64,000 bases of DNA from an uncultured Roseovarius sp. Its GTDB lineage: Bacteria > Pseudomonadota > Alphaproteobacteria > Rhodobacterales > Rhodobacteraceae. Position numbers and translations under genes: made by a program. This document shows positions 24,842 to 34,327 of this stretch, in pieces; the first letter of the stretch is position 1, and each line of letters opens with the position of its first letter. The notes below the pieces were generated by a model, which worked only from the letters and a program-made list of their open reading frames with translations, did not search any database and was not told the origin of the DNA. The DNA lies in NCBI GenBank assembly GCA_947499555.1, contig CANMOU010000002.1, positions 135,001 to 199,000 of the forward strand. The letters run 5' to 3'.

Positions 24842-25285
24842 ATGAGCAACCTGCCCCAACAACAAGCCATGTGGCACGCCCTTTCGCGGGGCTACACGCA
24901 CACACGCGGGGCACTTGAGGCCGCGCTCAAGTCAGAAGACCTGCCGAGTCTTGAGGTTCTGGATGCGCTATCGGCCCTTGTCGCGAGCGATCAGGCAATG
25001 ACGGCCAAGGACCTCGAAACTGCGCTTCTGATGCCGCAATATGGCGTCTCCCGACTGCTTGACCGGATGGAAAAGGATAAGCTGGTCAAACGGGTGGCCA
25101 ACCCAGGTGATCAACGATCAAAGCTCTTGAAAGTCACCGAAGCAGGAATCGCCGCGCAAAGCCGAATGGAGACGCTGCGCGATACGGCCCTTGCCGAGTT
25201 TCTCGAAACGCGCGCGCGCCCAGGGCAACTCAACCGAATGATCCGCCTGCTTGGTCTGCTTGATGGGGCGGAAGACGCGGACTAA
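24842..25285 (+). CDS. MarR-family transcriptional regulator
   Basis: 147 residues. The winged helix-turn-helix is visible in [20 protein letters not shown] (recognition helix) and the wing in [22 protein letters not shown], with flanking N- and C-terminal dimerisation helices. The Asp-x-Arg of the wing (DQRSK) is the usual DNA-contact site. The ligand is unknown. It is transcribed away from creD and probably controls it and itself. Its TAA overlaps the convergent sdhB stop by four bases, so transcription of one runs into the other. Confidence 0.9.
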   Translation: MSNLPQQQAMWHALSRGYTHTRGALEAALKSEDLPSLEVLDALSALVASDQAMTAKDLETALLMPQYGVSRLLDRMEKDKLVKRVANPGDQRSKLLKVTEAGIAAQSRMETLRDTALAEFLETRARPGQLNRMIRLLGLLDGAEDAD

Positions 25286-26061
25286 ACCGCGCGCTCTAGC
25301 ATCATCTTCTTGATTTCCGCAATTGCCTTTGCCGGGTTCAACCCCTTGGGGCAGGTCTTGGCGCAATTCATGATCGTGTGGCAGCGATAAAGCTTGAAGG
25401 GATCTTCAAGATCATCCAAACGCTCGCCCGTCGCCTCATCGCGGCTGTCAATGATCCAGCGATAGGCATGCAAAAGAGCCGCCGGCCCCAGGTATTTGTC
25501 ACCGTTCCACCAGTAGCTCGGGCAGGATGTCGAACAGGACGCGCACATAACGCATTCATAAAGCCCATCCAGTTTCGAGCGATCTTCGATCGACTGCTTC
25601 CATTCCTTCGCCGGGCGGTTCGTCTTGGTCTCCAGCCACGGCATGATGGATGCATGCTGGGCATAGAAATGCGTCAGGTCCGGGATCAGATCCTTGATCA
25701 CCGGCATATGCGGCAGCGGATAGATCTTCACATCCCCCTTGATCTCATCAAGCCCGTAGATACAGGCAAGCGTGTTGATCCCGTCGATATTCATAGCACA
25801 GGAGCCACAAATGCCTTCACGGCACGAACGCCGGAAGGTCAGCGTCGGATCAATCTCATTCTTGATCTTAATGAGCGCGTCCAGAACCATCGGGCCGCAT
25901 TTGTCCATGTCGACGAAATACGTATCGACAGAGGGGTTCTTTCCGTCATCGGGGTTCCAGCGATAAATCTGGAACTTACGGACATTCGTGGCGCCCTCCG
26001 GCTTTGGCCAGGTCTTGCCCGTCGTGATCCGGGAATTCTTCGGCAGGGTCAGTTGAACCAT
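25282..26061 (-). CDS. sdhB: Succinate dehydrogenase iron-sulfur subunit SdhB
   Basis: 259 residues. It carries electrons from SdhA to ubiquinone in complex II. The [2Fe-2S] ligands are in [16 protein letters not shown] plus a later LACIYG; the [4Fe-4S] and [3Fe-4S] ligands are in [16 protein letters not shown] and [15 protein letters not shown]. The Trp and Tyr next to the second cluster fit quinone binding. The start at 26061 ([10 protein letters not shown]) is supported by GGAG 8 bp upstream; a longer in-frame extension is not. It is last in sdhC-sdhD-sdhA-lipoprotein-sdhB, separated from sdhA by the small lipoprotein gene. Confidence 0.97.
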   Translation of the reverse strand: MVQLTLPKNSRITTGKTWPKPEGATNVRKFQIYRWNPDDGKNPSVDTYFVDMDKCGPMVLDALIKIKNEIDPTLTFRRSCREGICGSCAMNIDGINTLACIYGLDEIKGDVKIYPLPHMPVIKDLIPDLTHFYAQHASIMPWLETKTNRPAKEWKQSIEDRSKLDGLYECVMCASCSTSCPSYWWNGDKYLGPAALLHAYRWIIDSRDEATGERLDDLEDPFKLYRCHTIMNCAKTCPKGLNPAKAIAEIKKMMLERAV

Positions 26062-26075
26062 GTCTCTTTCTCCGA

Positions 26076-26393
26076 TCAGCCGCCCAAAAGGGTCAAGCCA
26101 TTCTCTGCATAGCATTGTACCGCGTCAGGGCGGGTTGAAATCTCGAGCACCGTCTCAGCAGTTTCCGGCGTGATCTCGGTCACCGATGCCCGCGCGAGGC
26201 TTAGGATCTCTCCGGCAGATGCGGCGTCAATGACACAGTCAGTGACAGGTGCGATGTTGATGCCGGGAAACCGGGCCTGCATCACTTCGTTGACGACGGA
26301 TTTGGCCTGCTTTCGCGCAATGGAATCCGCAGCGTCATTGGCCGCCGTGCATCCCGCAATCGCGAGCGTCAAGATGGCAAGGATCACCCGCAT
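26076..26393 (-). CDS. Small lipoprotein encoded between sdhA and sdhB
   Basis: 105 residues. The N-terminus [15 protein letters not shown] is a lipoprotein signal with lipobox AIAG-C at Cys15. The mature part is about 90 residues, helical in character ([20 protein letters not shown]) with a further cysteine pair ([10 protein letters not shown] and AVQCYAENG) that could form a disulfide. No known domain. The ATG overlaps the sdhA stop by one base (TGATG), and the gene ends 15 bp before sdhB, so it is an integral part of the operon. An envelope-side role linked to complex II or its expression is possible but unproven. Confidence 0.82.
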   Translation of the reverse strand: MRVILAILTLAIAGCTAANDAADSIARKQAKSVVNEVMQARFPGINIAPVTDCVIDAASAGEILSLARASVTEITPETAETVLEISTRPDAVQCYAENGLTLLGG

Positions 26394-28198
26394 CAGAATG
26401 TGCGCTCCTTGGGCGCGATCTTCTTGAGGCTGATGCCGCCTTCGGCCTCTGTTGTGAGCGGGTCCTCGATAATCGGGCGGTAGCTCAGCTCAACGTTGCG
26501 GCCATCCACCCGGGCCACTGTATGGACGCGCCAATTCTTGTCATCGCGCTTGGTGAAATCTTCATGCGCGTGCGCCCCGCGGCTTTCCTTGCGCGCCGCG
26601 GCCCCGGCGATTGTGGCAAGCGCATTGGGCATCAGGTTGGTTAATTCCAGCGTTTCCATCAGGTCGCTGTTCCAGACCAGCGAGCGATCGGTCACTTGAA
26701 GATCATCCATCTTCGCCGCAATCGCGTCCATCTTCTCGACGCCTTCGGCAAGCGTTTTCGACGTGCGGAACACGGCGGCATCGGCTTGCATCGTGCGCTG
26801 CATTTCCAGACGCAAATCGGCAGTTGGCGTCGCGCCATCCGCATGCCGCAGACCGTCAAAGCGATCCATTGCCTTGTCGACCTGGCTTGTGTTGGTCGCG
26901 GGCACCGCGCTGTCGCGATCCACAACCTTGCCGGCGCGAATGGCGGACGCGCGTCCAAAGACCACAAGGTCAATAAGCGAGTTTGATCCCAGACGGTTTG
27001 CCCCATGTACGCTGGCACAGCCGGCCTCTCCCACGGCCATCAGGCCCGGCACAACGGCGTTGGGATCCTTCTTGGCGGGGTTCAGAACCTCGCCCCAGTA
27101 GTTCGTCGGGATACCACCCATATTGTAATGCACCGTCGGCAGAACCGGGATCGGCTCTTTGGTGACATCCACGCCTGCGAAGATACGCGCGCTTTCCGAG
27201 ATGCCGGGCAGACGCAATTGCAGCGCCTCAGGCGGCAGGTGGCTCAGATTTAGGTGAATGTGATCACCCTCTGCACCAACGCCGCGCCCTTCGCGAATTT
27301 CCATCGTCATTGAGCGGCTGACATAGTCACGCGGTGCCAGATCCTTGTAGTTGGGCGCATAGCGTTCCATGAACCGCTCGCCTTCGCTGTTCGTCAGATA
27401 CCCGCCTTCGCCGCGCGCACCTTCCGTGATCAGACAGCCCGAGCCATAAATGCCAGTGGGGTGGAACTGCACGAACTCCATATCCTGCAAAGGCAGGCCC
27501 GCGCGCGCCACCATGCCCCCACCGTCACCGGTGCAGGTATGGGCCGAGGTGGCGCTGAAATAAGCCCGGCCATAGCCGCCTGTGGCCAGCACCACCATCT
27601 TGGAATTGAACACGTGGATGGTGCCATCGTCGAGCTTCCAGCAGACGACACCGGTGCAGATGCCATCATCGCTCATCATCAGGTCGATGGCGAAATACTC
27701 GATGTAGAACTCGGCATTGTTCTTCAGGGACTGGCCATAAAGCGTGTGCAGAATGGCATGGCCGGTCCGGTCCGCAGCTGCACAGGTGCGCTGCACGGCG
27801 GGGCCCTCGCCAAACTCCGTGGTGTGACCACCAAAGGGACGCTGATAAATCTTGCCTTCTTCGGTGCGCGAAAACGGCACACCGTAATGCTCTAGCTCGT
27901 AGACCGCTTTTGGCGCTTCACGGGCGAGATATTCCATCGCGTCCGTGTCGCCCAGCCAGTCACTGCCCTTGACCGTGTCATACATGTGCCACTGCCAGCT
28001 ATCGGGGCCCATATTGCCAAGGCTGGCAGCGATACCGCCTTGCGCCGCCACCGTGTGAGAGCGGGTCGGAAACACCTTCGTGATACAGGCCGTGCGCAAA
28101 CCCTGCTCTGCCATGCCGAGCGTTGCACGCAAGCCCGCACCGCCGGCTCCAACGACCACGACATCATATTCATGGGTTTCGTATTCGTAAGTTGCCAT
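26393..28198 (-). CDS. sdhA: Succinate dehydrogenase flavoprotein subunit SdhA
   Basis: 601 residues. It oxidises succinate to fumarate with covalently bound FAD. The FAD motif is [20 protein letters not shown]; the flavinylation histidine is in [16 protein letters not shown]. Substrate-site residues lie in [11 protein letters not shown] and in the [10 protein letters not shown] region, and the C-terminal [10 protein letters not shown] is typical. The start at 28198 ([10 protein letters not shown]) has GGAG 8 bp upstream; an upstream in-frame extension to 28240 would overlap sdhD and has no ribosome site. It lies 16 bp after sdhD. Confidence 0.98.
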   Translation of the reverse strand: MATYEYETHEYDVVVVGAGGAGLRATLGMAEQGLRTACITKVFPTRSHTVAAQGGIAASLGNMGPDSWQWHMYDTVKGSDWLGDTDAMEYLAREAPKAVYELEHYGVPFSRTEEGKIYQRPFGGHTTEFGEGPAVQRTCAAADRTGHAILHTLYGQSLKNNAEFYIEYFAIDLMMSDDGICTGVVCWKLDDGTIHVFNSKMVVLATGGYGRAYFSATSAHTCTGDGGGMVARAGLPLQDMEFVQFHPTGIYGSGCLITEGARGEGGYLTNSEGERFMERYAPNYKDLAPRDYVSRSMTMEIREGRGVGAEGDHIHLNLSHLPPEALQLRLPGISESARIFAGVDVTKEPIPVLPTVHYNMGGIPTNYWGEVLNPAKKDPNAVVPGLMAVGEAGCASVHGANRLGSNSLIDLVVFGRASAIRAGKVVDRDSAVPATNTSQVDKAMDRFDGLRHADGATPTADLRLEMQRTMQADAAVFRTSKTLAEGVEKMDAIAAKMDDLQVTDRSLVWNSDLMETLELTNLMPNALATIAGAAARKESRGAHAHEDFTKRDDKNWRVHTVARVDGRNVELSYRPIIEDPLTTEAEGGISLKKIAPKERTF

Positions 28199-28214
28199 GT
28201 CGTCTACTCCGGTC

Positions 28215-28586
28215 TCACAGCGCCAGCCGTGCGATGGCAAAAAGCCCTGTCGCCATGGCCCCGTAACTTAGGCAGGTGACCAGGATGATGGTGATTTTCT
28301 GCGCCGTGCCGTGCACGTAGTCCTCGATGAGAACCTGAGCGCCGTCCGAGAAATGCTTAAAGCCCACGATGATGGTCAGGGCCGCTACAATCGCCGGGAA
28401 AGGCCGGGCAAAATAGGCCGTCACGTCTTCGTAAGAACCGCCCAGCGTCGCGCCGAAGGTGAAGATAAAAAGCGGTATCAGAATAAGCAGTGCCACGCTT
28501 TGCACTTTCATCGACCAGAAGTGATGCACGCCCGATTTGGCCGATCCCATGCCGACGGCCCGTTTGCGATCTGTCAGATATCTCAT
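28215..28586 (-). CDS. sdhD: Succinate dehydrogenase membrane anchor subunit SdhD
   Basis: 123 residues with three membrane helices ([56 protein letters not shown]). With SdhC it anchors complex II and forms the quinone and haem b site. The segment [17 protein letters not shown] carries a haem-ligand-type His and the conserved Asp-Tyr of the family. The ATG has GAGG upstream. It follows sdhC by 10 bp. Confidence 0.95.
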   Translation of the reverse strand: MRYLTDRKRAVGMGSAKSGVHHFWSMKVQSVALLILIPLFIFTFGATLGGSYEDVTAYFARPFPAIVAALTIIVGFKHFSDGAQVLIEDYVHGTAQKITIILVTCLSYGAMATGLFAIARLAL

Positions 28587-28596
28587 GCCTCGACCC

Positions 28597-28980
28597 TCAA
28601 AGAATGAACGCTGTGACGAGTGTCAGAACGACAGAGCCGCCGATGACCACCCAGCCGAGTTTCTCGGCGGTTTCGATTTCGAGCATCATGGCGTTGTCCC
28701 AGATCAGATGCCGCACACCGGCTAGCGTGTGATACCAGAGCGCCCAGAGCGACAAGAACATGACAAGATCACCAAACCATCCCGTAACGACGGCGTCAGC
28801 CACCGCGAAATACTCAGGAGAGGTTGCTGCGGCCAGAAGCCACCAGACCGTCAGAAGTGCCGCGACAATCAACGCATTCCCGGTGATACGGGTCAGGATT
28901 GAGGTGATTGACGTAAGCTGCGGTCGGTAGATGGACAGGTGCGGCGACAGAGGACGGTTCCCGCGGTTAACGTCTGCCAT
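28597..28980 (-). CDS. sdhC: Succinate dehydrogenase cytochrome b556 subunit SdhC
   Basis: 127 residues and the first gene of the sdh operon. The family signature RPLSPHLSIYRPQLTSITSI at about residues 9-28 is intact, and the second conserved segment LWYHTLAGVRHLIWDNAM contains the haem-ligand histidine. Three hydrophobic helices are present. GGAAGGG lies upstream of the ATG. The 168-bp upstream region carries the paired GTGATCAC operator described separately. Confidence 0.96.
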   Translation of the reverse strand: MADVNRGNRPLSPHLSIYRPQLTSITSILTRITGNALIVAALLTVWWLLAAATSPEYFAVADAVVTGWFGDLVMFLSLWALWYHTLAGVRHLIWDNAMMLEIETAEKLGWVVIGGSVVLTLVTAFIL

Positions 28981-29119
28981 GAAGTTTCCCTTCCTTTACC
29001 GACACCAAGCGAGTCCCGTATGGAGACGCTAGGGCCGAATTTCTTTCTTGTAACCAACCTAATGCTGCCGGTGCAAACCCTCAATCCGACAAAACTGCTG
29101 GCATTTGGTCGCAATCAGG

Positions 29120-29157
29120 AATTTGTGATCACGTTATATTTTCAGTGATCACAAATT
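29120..29157. promoter_or_regulatory. Paired palindromic operator upstream of sdhC (predicted TCA-cycle regulator site)
   Basis: A 13-bp perfect inverted repeat, AATTTGTGATCAC at 29120-29132 and GTGATCACAAATT at 29145-29157. Each arm contains the self-complementary core GTGATCAC; core centres are 20 bp apart. The right arm overlaps the stop codon of the DUF1194 gene. The same arrangement occurs before sucC. Confidence 0.75.
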
Positions 29158-29850
29158 GGGGCTCTGAGAATCAGGCCGTTGACCGGATATCTGTTTTGTT
29201 ACCTCTCTCAAGAGCTTGCGCCGCATGCGCTCTGGATACTCATCGTAGGTATTCGATGTGATCACAAACGCGCCGTTGCCCAGGATGACATTCTCCCAAA
29301 AATACTCAGTTATCATCGGTTCGGCGCCTTCAATCACGAGCGCGTTCACGACGATGTTTGATGCCGCAAGCACGTCGTGAACCTCTTTTGGGGCGACGCC
29401 TTCGTTAGATGACCCATCTCCGGAAATATCGATCACCCATCGATTGCAATCCGGCACATTTGCGAACTGCGCAGCGGCAAAGCTCAGCGCCTCGCCAATG
29501 GCTGTCGAGAAATTCCGCCAAACGCGCGGCGTGGATTCAACGCGAACGGCGAACGCCTCCAGCACATCGAAGTCCGTCATCCGGGTCCACGGTGTCACGA
29601 CCCTCTGGCGAGAGGCACCCGTCCATTGCAACACCATGACCGCAGCCTCACCAGCGACCAGCGCTTCGGCAACTGTGCCGTCGCGCAATCCCTCGGCAAG
29701 GCCCTGCATTTGAATGCGGTATTCTTCATGATCAACCGAGCCTGACACATCAACCGCCAGAACCAGTGCAATTTCGCAGGCCCGCGTCGAGATGGCAGCG
29801 CAGCACAGGAAACAGACAAGAGACAGGCGAAAGATCATGACCGCAACCAT
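29149..29850 (-). CDS. DUF1194 domain-containing protein (von Willebrand A-like, exported)
   Basis: 233 residues. An N-terminal signal-like segment (FRLSLVCFLCCAAISTRA) precedes a vWA-like domain whose metal-site motif DVSGSVD is at about residues 34-40; NFSTAIGEAL and DISGDGSSNEG complete the MIDAS pattern. It would be periplasmic and bind a protein partner through a divalent metal. Function unknown. It lies 45 bp downstream of mch and ends 168 bp before sdhC, so it may be cotranscribed with the mcl2-mch group. ATG at 29850 is used; ATG at 29838 is also possible, and neither has a strong ribosome site. Confidence 0.82.
   Translation of the reverse strand: MVAVMIFRLSLVCFLCCAAISTRACEIALVLAVDVSGSVDHEEYRIQMQGLAEGLRDGTVAEALVAGEAAVMVLQWTGASRQRVVTPWTRMTDFDVLEAFAVRVESTPRVWRNFSTAIGEALSFAAAQFANVPDCNRWVIDISGDGSSNEGVAPKEVHDVLAASNIVVNALVIEGAEPMITEYFWENVILGNGAFVITSNTYDEYPERMRRKLLREVTKQISGQRPDSQSPNL
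29258..29268. promoter_or_regulatory. Additional GTGATCACAAA site inside the DUF1194 gene
   Basis: The 11-mer GTGATCACAAA at 29258-29268 matches the arms of the sdh and suc operators. It lies 113 bp centre-to-centre from the nearer sdh arm. It is in coding sequence and may be an auxiliary site or chance. Confidence 0.35.
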
Positions 29851-29895
29851 GGCAAGCTGGAGCGGACTTGACCAGCCGGGATCCCGACCGGTGCA

Positions 29896-30933
29896 TCACA
29901 TTGGCATGAGGGCCCAATAATCGAGATCAAGCAGGACATCGGGCGCATACCGGCCATCCTCGCCCTTCAGAGCGAAAGGCTCACCGCCCTTGCGCGCCAC
30001 AAGACGCAACCGCAGGGCACCAACACCCGGAACATGCGTCTCTGCTTTTTCTAGCACCTCGGACCAGGCCTTGATCGTATCGCCGCTATAGCAGGGGTTG
30101 GCGTGGGCGCCCGCATTAAGGCCGGCAACGATCTGAGCATTGGCCAAACCATTGAAGCTAAGTGTACGGGCCATTGAAATGACATGACCGCCATAAATCA
30201 AACGGTGTCCATCCTCGCGAACCGTTGCATCAAAATGCACCTTCGCGGTGTTTTGCCAAAGGCGCGTGGCCATCATGTGTTCGGCTTCTTCCACGGTCAC
30301 GCCATCGACATGGTCGATCTGCTCACCGACGTCATAATCCCCCCAGCGATGCGGTTCCCCCGCGAGGGCAAAATCATAATCGGCAAAGCTCAGGCCCTCG
30401 GGCACGATCAAGTCATCAACGCGCAAGGCCGGCTTCAGATCGGGAACAACTGTCTGCGGCGCGGGCGCATCCTCGTCCGCTTTGCGCACCATCACCCAGC
30501 GCACATAGTCGATCACGACCTCATCGCGTTGGTTCATACCCTTGGTGCGCACCCAGACGACACCCGACTTTCCATTGGAGTTTTGCTTCACGCCGATCAC
30601 TTCAGAGGTCGATCGCAGAGTGTCGCCGGGATAGACCGGCCTGAGCCACCGGCCCTCTGCGTAGCCAAGGTTGGCAATCGCATTGAGCGAGATATCCGGC
30701 ACCGTCTTGCCAAAGACCACATGGAACGCCGCGATATCATCAAGCGGACTTGCGCACAGGCCACAGGCGCGGGCGAACTCATCTGACGAATAAAGCGCGT
30801 GACGGGCAGGATAGAGCGCGTGATACAAGACCCGCTCGCCACCCGATACGGTCCGCGGCACAGCATGGTGAATCGTTTCGCCGACGCTGTAGTCTTCAAA
30901 AAACCGGCCCGGATTGGTCTTGACCATGCTCAT
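29896..30933 (-). CDS. mch: Mesaconyl-CoA hydratase (MaoC-like, two hot-dog domains)
   Basis: 345 residues. In the ethylmalonyl-CoA pathway it interconverts mesaconyl-C1-CoA and beta-methylmalyl-CoA. Two MaoC-like domains are visible: the first with RFFEDYSVGETIHHAVPRT and LDDIAAFHVVFGKTVPDISL, the second with WGDYDVGEQIDHVDGVTVEE and HFDATVREDGHRLIYGGHVI. The closing DLDYWALMPM is typical. The ATG at 30933 overlaps the upstream DUF1737 stop as ATGA, which fixes the start; an in-frame extension to 30999 is rejected. It lies in an operon with mcl2, which supports the pathway assignment. Confidence 0.9.
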   Translation of the reverse strand: MSMVKTNPGRFFEDYSVGETIHHAVPRTVSGGERVLYHALYPARHALYSSDEFARACGLCASPLDDIAAFHVVFGKTVPDISLNAIANLGYAEGRWLRPVYPGDTLRSTSEVIGVKQNSNGKSGVVWVRTKGMNQRDEVVIDYVRWVMVRKADEDAPAPQTVVPDLKPALRVDDLIVPEGLSFADYDFALAGEPHRWGDYDVGEQIDHVDGVTVEEAEHMMATRLWQNTAKVHFDATVREDGHRLIYGGHVISMARTLSFNGLANAQIVAGLNAGAHANPCYSGDTIKAWSEVLEKAETHVPGVGALRLRLVARKGGEPFALKGEDGRYAPDVLLDLDYWALMPM

Positions 30934-31133
30934 TGCTCTCCAAGTTTGATGTCTGGGCTGTAAGTGCCGTCGACCTCTTTCGTCACGGCCTGGCCGCACC
31001 GCATGACCCCGTTTGCTGCATCAAACGCGTAGGTCGGGTCGCCATGCAGGCTCCAGCCCGTGTTCAGGGCGGCCGTAACCTTATGGCAAAAGTCGGATGT
31101 GTCATCGGTGGACAGGAAGCGATAGAGTTTCAT
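30930..31133 (-). CDS. DUF1737 domain-containing small protein
   Basis: 67 residues, beginning MKLYRFLSTDDTSDFCHKV. The segment ALNTGWSLHGDPTYAFDA and MRCGQAVTKEVDG match the DUF1737 family, small soluble proteins of unknown function with a Gly-Trp-x-Leu-x-Gly motif. It sits between nnrU and mch with a 4-bp gap and a 4-bp overlap, so it is expressed with the ethylmalonyl-CoA genes. ATG at 31133 is preferred to an in-frame start at 31160, which would overlap nnrU. Confidence 0.83.
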   Translation of the reverse strand: MKLYRFLSTDDTSDFCHKVTAALNTGWSLHGDPTYAFDAANGVMRCGQAVTKEVDGTYSPDIKLGEQ

Positions 31134-31137
31134 GTTT

Positions 31138-31686
31138 TTATCCAAAGACAGGGTAGCCAAGCCACATATGGATCCCAGCGATCACGGCGAATACGACCAC
31201 TGTACCGACGAGCGCCATAACCTCTTTCGATTTCGGGGCGGGCTCGGGCGGTGTCCAGTCCGGGACGGCCTTGTTGATCAGGATCATCTGAACCACGGCC
31301 CAGGCCAAGAGCCCACCAAACAGGATGAAAGACGGCACATCGCCGTTCACGAGAAGATGGGCCAGCGCCCATACCTTCACTGCGCCCAGCATCGGGTGGC
31401 GCATCCGGCGCGCCAGAGCAGTTTTCATGCCCGAAGCCGCAAACATATAGACAGAGACCAGCATCAAGAGATTGTTGATGCCCACAAGTGCAGGGCTGCG
31501 GCCCCAAAACACGGCACCGTCGGCCATCCCGTAGCCCTTGCTCATAAGCCAGATACTCAGCACCAACAAAACGGCGATAACGGCTTTTCCCGGAACCTCG
31601 CCAAGCGCCGTGCGCAAGCTGGGCGCTAGCCGCCTCATCAGATGCGCCCCACTCCAAAGAAGAAGCCCAAGTATCAGGTAAAGCAT
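31138..31686 (-). CDS. NnrU-family membrane protein
   Basis: 182 residues with about five membrane helices (LYLILGLLLWSGAHLMRRL, AVIAVLLVLSIWLMSKG and others). Family features include SGAHLM near the start and RRMRHPMLGAVKVWALAHLL in the middle. NnrU was named from denitrification loci but is widespread, and its function is unclear; it is related to isoprenylcysteine-methyltransferase-like membrane proteins. No denitrification genes are present here. GGAG lies 8 bp before the ATG, and it is 5 bp downstream of mcl2. Confidence 0.87.
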   Translation of the reverse strand: MLYLILGLLLWSGAHLMRRLAPSLRTALGEVPGKAVIAVLLVLSIWLMSKGYGMADGAVFWGRSPALVGINNLLMLVSVYMFAASGMKTALARRMRHPMLGAVKVWALAHLLVNGDVPSFILFGGLLAWAVVQMILINKAVPDWTPPEPAPKSKEVMALVGTVVVFAVIAGIHMWLGYPVFG

Positions 31687-31691
31687 AACGT

Positions 31692-32555
31692 CTACTCCGC
31701 TGCCATTTCCGCAATCGCCTGCGATTTCGCAAGAATGCGCTGCGCGGCGACGACGTGAAGGTTCTCGACGATCTGCCCATCAACCACGGCGACGCCAAGA
31801 CCTTGTTTCTGGCTTTCCTCAAAGGCTTCGATCTGACGTTTGGCCAGATCAATTTCGGACTGGGTCGGCGCAAAGGCCGTGTTGGTCACGTCGATCTGTG
31901 CCGGATGGATAAGGGTCTTGCCGTCAAAGCCCAGATCGCGGCCCTGCTCGCATTCCACCTTAAGGCCGTCGCCATCCCGAAAACGGTTATAGACACCGTC
32001 GATCGCGACAACGCCGCGCGCCGCCCGTGCCGCCATGACGATCATCTGCAAAGACGCCTGAAGCGGCATCCGGTCCGGGCGGTAGCGGCATCCAAGTTCT
32101 TTTGTCAGATCGTTTGTGCCGGTGATAAGCCCTGTCACCTGCCGGTGCGCCGCAATCTCTCGTGCGTTGAAAACACTCGCGGGCGTCTCCATCATGGTCC
32201 AGATCGGCATGTCAGGCCCGACCATATCGGCAAGGCTATCCACATCTGAATAATTGTTGACCTTGGGCAGAAGAATGATGTCAGCCCCGGCATTGCCTAG
32301 AACACGCACATCCTCGAAACCCCATTCGGTGGTCAGCGCGTTGATCCGAACCACCTTCACACGGTTTCCGTAGCCGCCATCACCAAGAGCCTGCGCAAGC
32401 GTTTGTCGTGCTTCCGCCTTCGCATCAGGGGCGACCGCATCTTCGAGATCAAAGATGATCGCGTCTGTTGGCAGGCTTCTTGCCTTCTCAAGCGCCCGTT
32501 CCTTTGAGCCGGGAATATACAAGACTGAACGATAAGGGTGCGTCTCAAGGTCCAT
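31692..32555 (-). CDS. mcl2: (3S)-malyl-CoA thioesterase / CitE-like lyase family (Mcl2 type)
   Basis: 287 residues of the HpcH/HpaI-CitE superfamily. YRSVLYIPGSKERALEKA and IIFDLEDAVAPDAK contain the CoA-site lysine and the catalytic Glu-Asp; VVRINALTTEWGFED, ETPASVFNAREIA and GFDGKTLIHPAQI follow. The length and the RSVLYIPG start resemble Rhodobacter Mcl2, which hydrolyses (S)-malyl-CoA to malate, more than the longer Mcl1 lyase. With Mch it serves glyoxylate/acetate assimilation. GGAG lies 8 bp before the ATG. It is first of mcl2-nnrU-DUF1737-mch. Confidence 0.86.
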   Translation of the reverse strand: MDLETHPYRSVLYIPGSKERALEKARSLPTDAIIFDLEDAVAPDAKAEARQTLAQALGDGGYGNRVKVVRINALTTEWGFEDVRVLGNAGADIILLPKVNNYSDVDSLADMVGPDMPIWTMMETPASVFNAREIAAHRQVTGLITGTNDLTKELGCRYRPDRMPLQASLQMIVMAARAARGVVAIDGVYNRFRDGDGLKVECEQGRDLGFDGKTLIHPAQIDVTNTAFAPTQSEIDLAKRQIEAFEESQKQGLGVAVVDGQIVENLHVVAAQRILAKSQAIAEMAAE

Positions 32556-32607
32556 CGCGACGTCTCCTTTTCCATGACGGCGGAAATTTTCTTGCGCAGC
32601 ATTGCCA

Positions 32608-32623
32608 CTTTTTGCGCGAAAAG
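32608..32623. promoter_or_regulatory. Near-perfect 16-bp palindrome upstream of mcl2
   Basis: CTTTTTGCGCGAAAAG: seven of eight base pairs match across the dyad, 53-68 bp before the mcl2 ATG, with a related half TTGCGC further downstream near 32592. It is a candidate operator of unknown cognate regulator. No other gene or clear structure was seen in 32556-32762. Confidence 0.35.
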
Positions 32624-32762
32624 TTCAAGGATTTTCCCGCCGCGACGCAGAAAGACGGAAACGAAACACAGGCGAACGTCGCGTTAACCTTGTTTTGGTA
32701 GCCATGGGATCACGCTTTGAGACAACCAAAAGGCAGGGACACAGCTCAGAAAGGCAAGAACG

Positions 32763-33065
32763 ATGAAGTTGAATGCAATCATGACGAGCGCCGCCGTCGC
32801 GGTCTGCCTGGCAAGCCCATCCGCTGCGTCAAATTGTGCCCCGCGCGAGATGGTCGTGGAAAAACTGGCCTCCAAATATGGCGAATCCCGTCAATCCATG
32901 GGCCTTGGTGCAAACAATGCGGTGGTCGAGGTTTTCGCCTCGGAAGAAACCGGCACATGGACAATTACCGTCACCTCGGTGCACGGCATGACCTGCCTGG
33001 TTGCCAGTGGTCAGGCCTATGAGGCGCTGGCCGATGTGCTTCCGACGGAGGGCAACGACGCGTGA
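32763..33065 (+). CDS. Small exported protein of unknown function
   Basis: 100 residues. MKLNAIMTSAAVAVCLASPSAAS is a Sec signal peptide with a cleavage site near residue 23. The mature part is about 77 residues: NCAPREMVVEKLASKYGESR, then an acidic beta-rich segment, and a second cysteine in GMTCLVASGQAYEAL. The two cysteines may form a disulfide. No domain recognised. Divergent from mcl2 and 220 bp upstream of mdh on the same strand. The ribosome site is weak, but the signal peptide and cysteine pattern support a real gene. Confidence 0.75.
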   Translation: MKLNAIMTSAAVAVCLASPSAASNCAPREMVVEKLASKYGESRQSMGLGANNAVVEVFASEETGTWTITVTSVHGMTCLVASGQAYEALADVLPTEGNDA

Positions 33066-33171
33066 CTAGCCGATTTCATGCATACATTCCGCATCGGCTG
33101 CACGAAACACCGCTGATCCAGCGAATTCTTTTTGGCCCCTAGAGAGGTTTGGCGGACAACAATACTGATCT

Positions 33172-33195
33172 TTTGTTATCGTGTCGGATCACAAA
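33172..33195. promoter_or_regulatory. Degenerate TCA-type operator upstream of mdh
   Basis: TTTGTTATC at 33172-33180 and GATCACAAA at 33187-33195 form an inverted repeat with one mismatch. The arms are those of the sdh and suc operators, spaced about one helical turn closer (15 instead of 25-26 bp between arm centres). It lies about 91-114 bp before the mdh ATG, similar to the suc site. Confidence 0.5.
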
Positions 33196-33246
33196 TGCGC
33201 TCTGCTGCGGCGCAGCGGACTTGCGCCAAGGGCCGTTTAGGACTAG

Positions 33247-34248
<1,002 letters not shown>

Positions 34249-34275
34249 TCCTGATAAAGGCACATGTCTAAGCTG

Positions 34276-34311
34276 AAACGCACAGGCCTCCGGGTCTGTG
34301 CGTTTCTTTTT
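34276..34311 (+). terminator. Rho-independent terminator of mdh
   Basis: Ten perfectly paired bases, AAACGCACAG/CTGTGCGTTT, extended inward by GCC/GGT to a short loop, followed by CTTTTTT, 28 bp after the mdh stop. Confidence 0.92.
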
Positions 34312-34327
34312 TGCTTTGGAGATTGAT

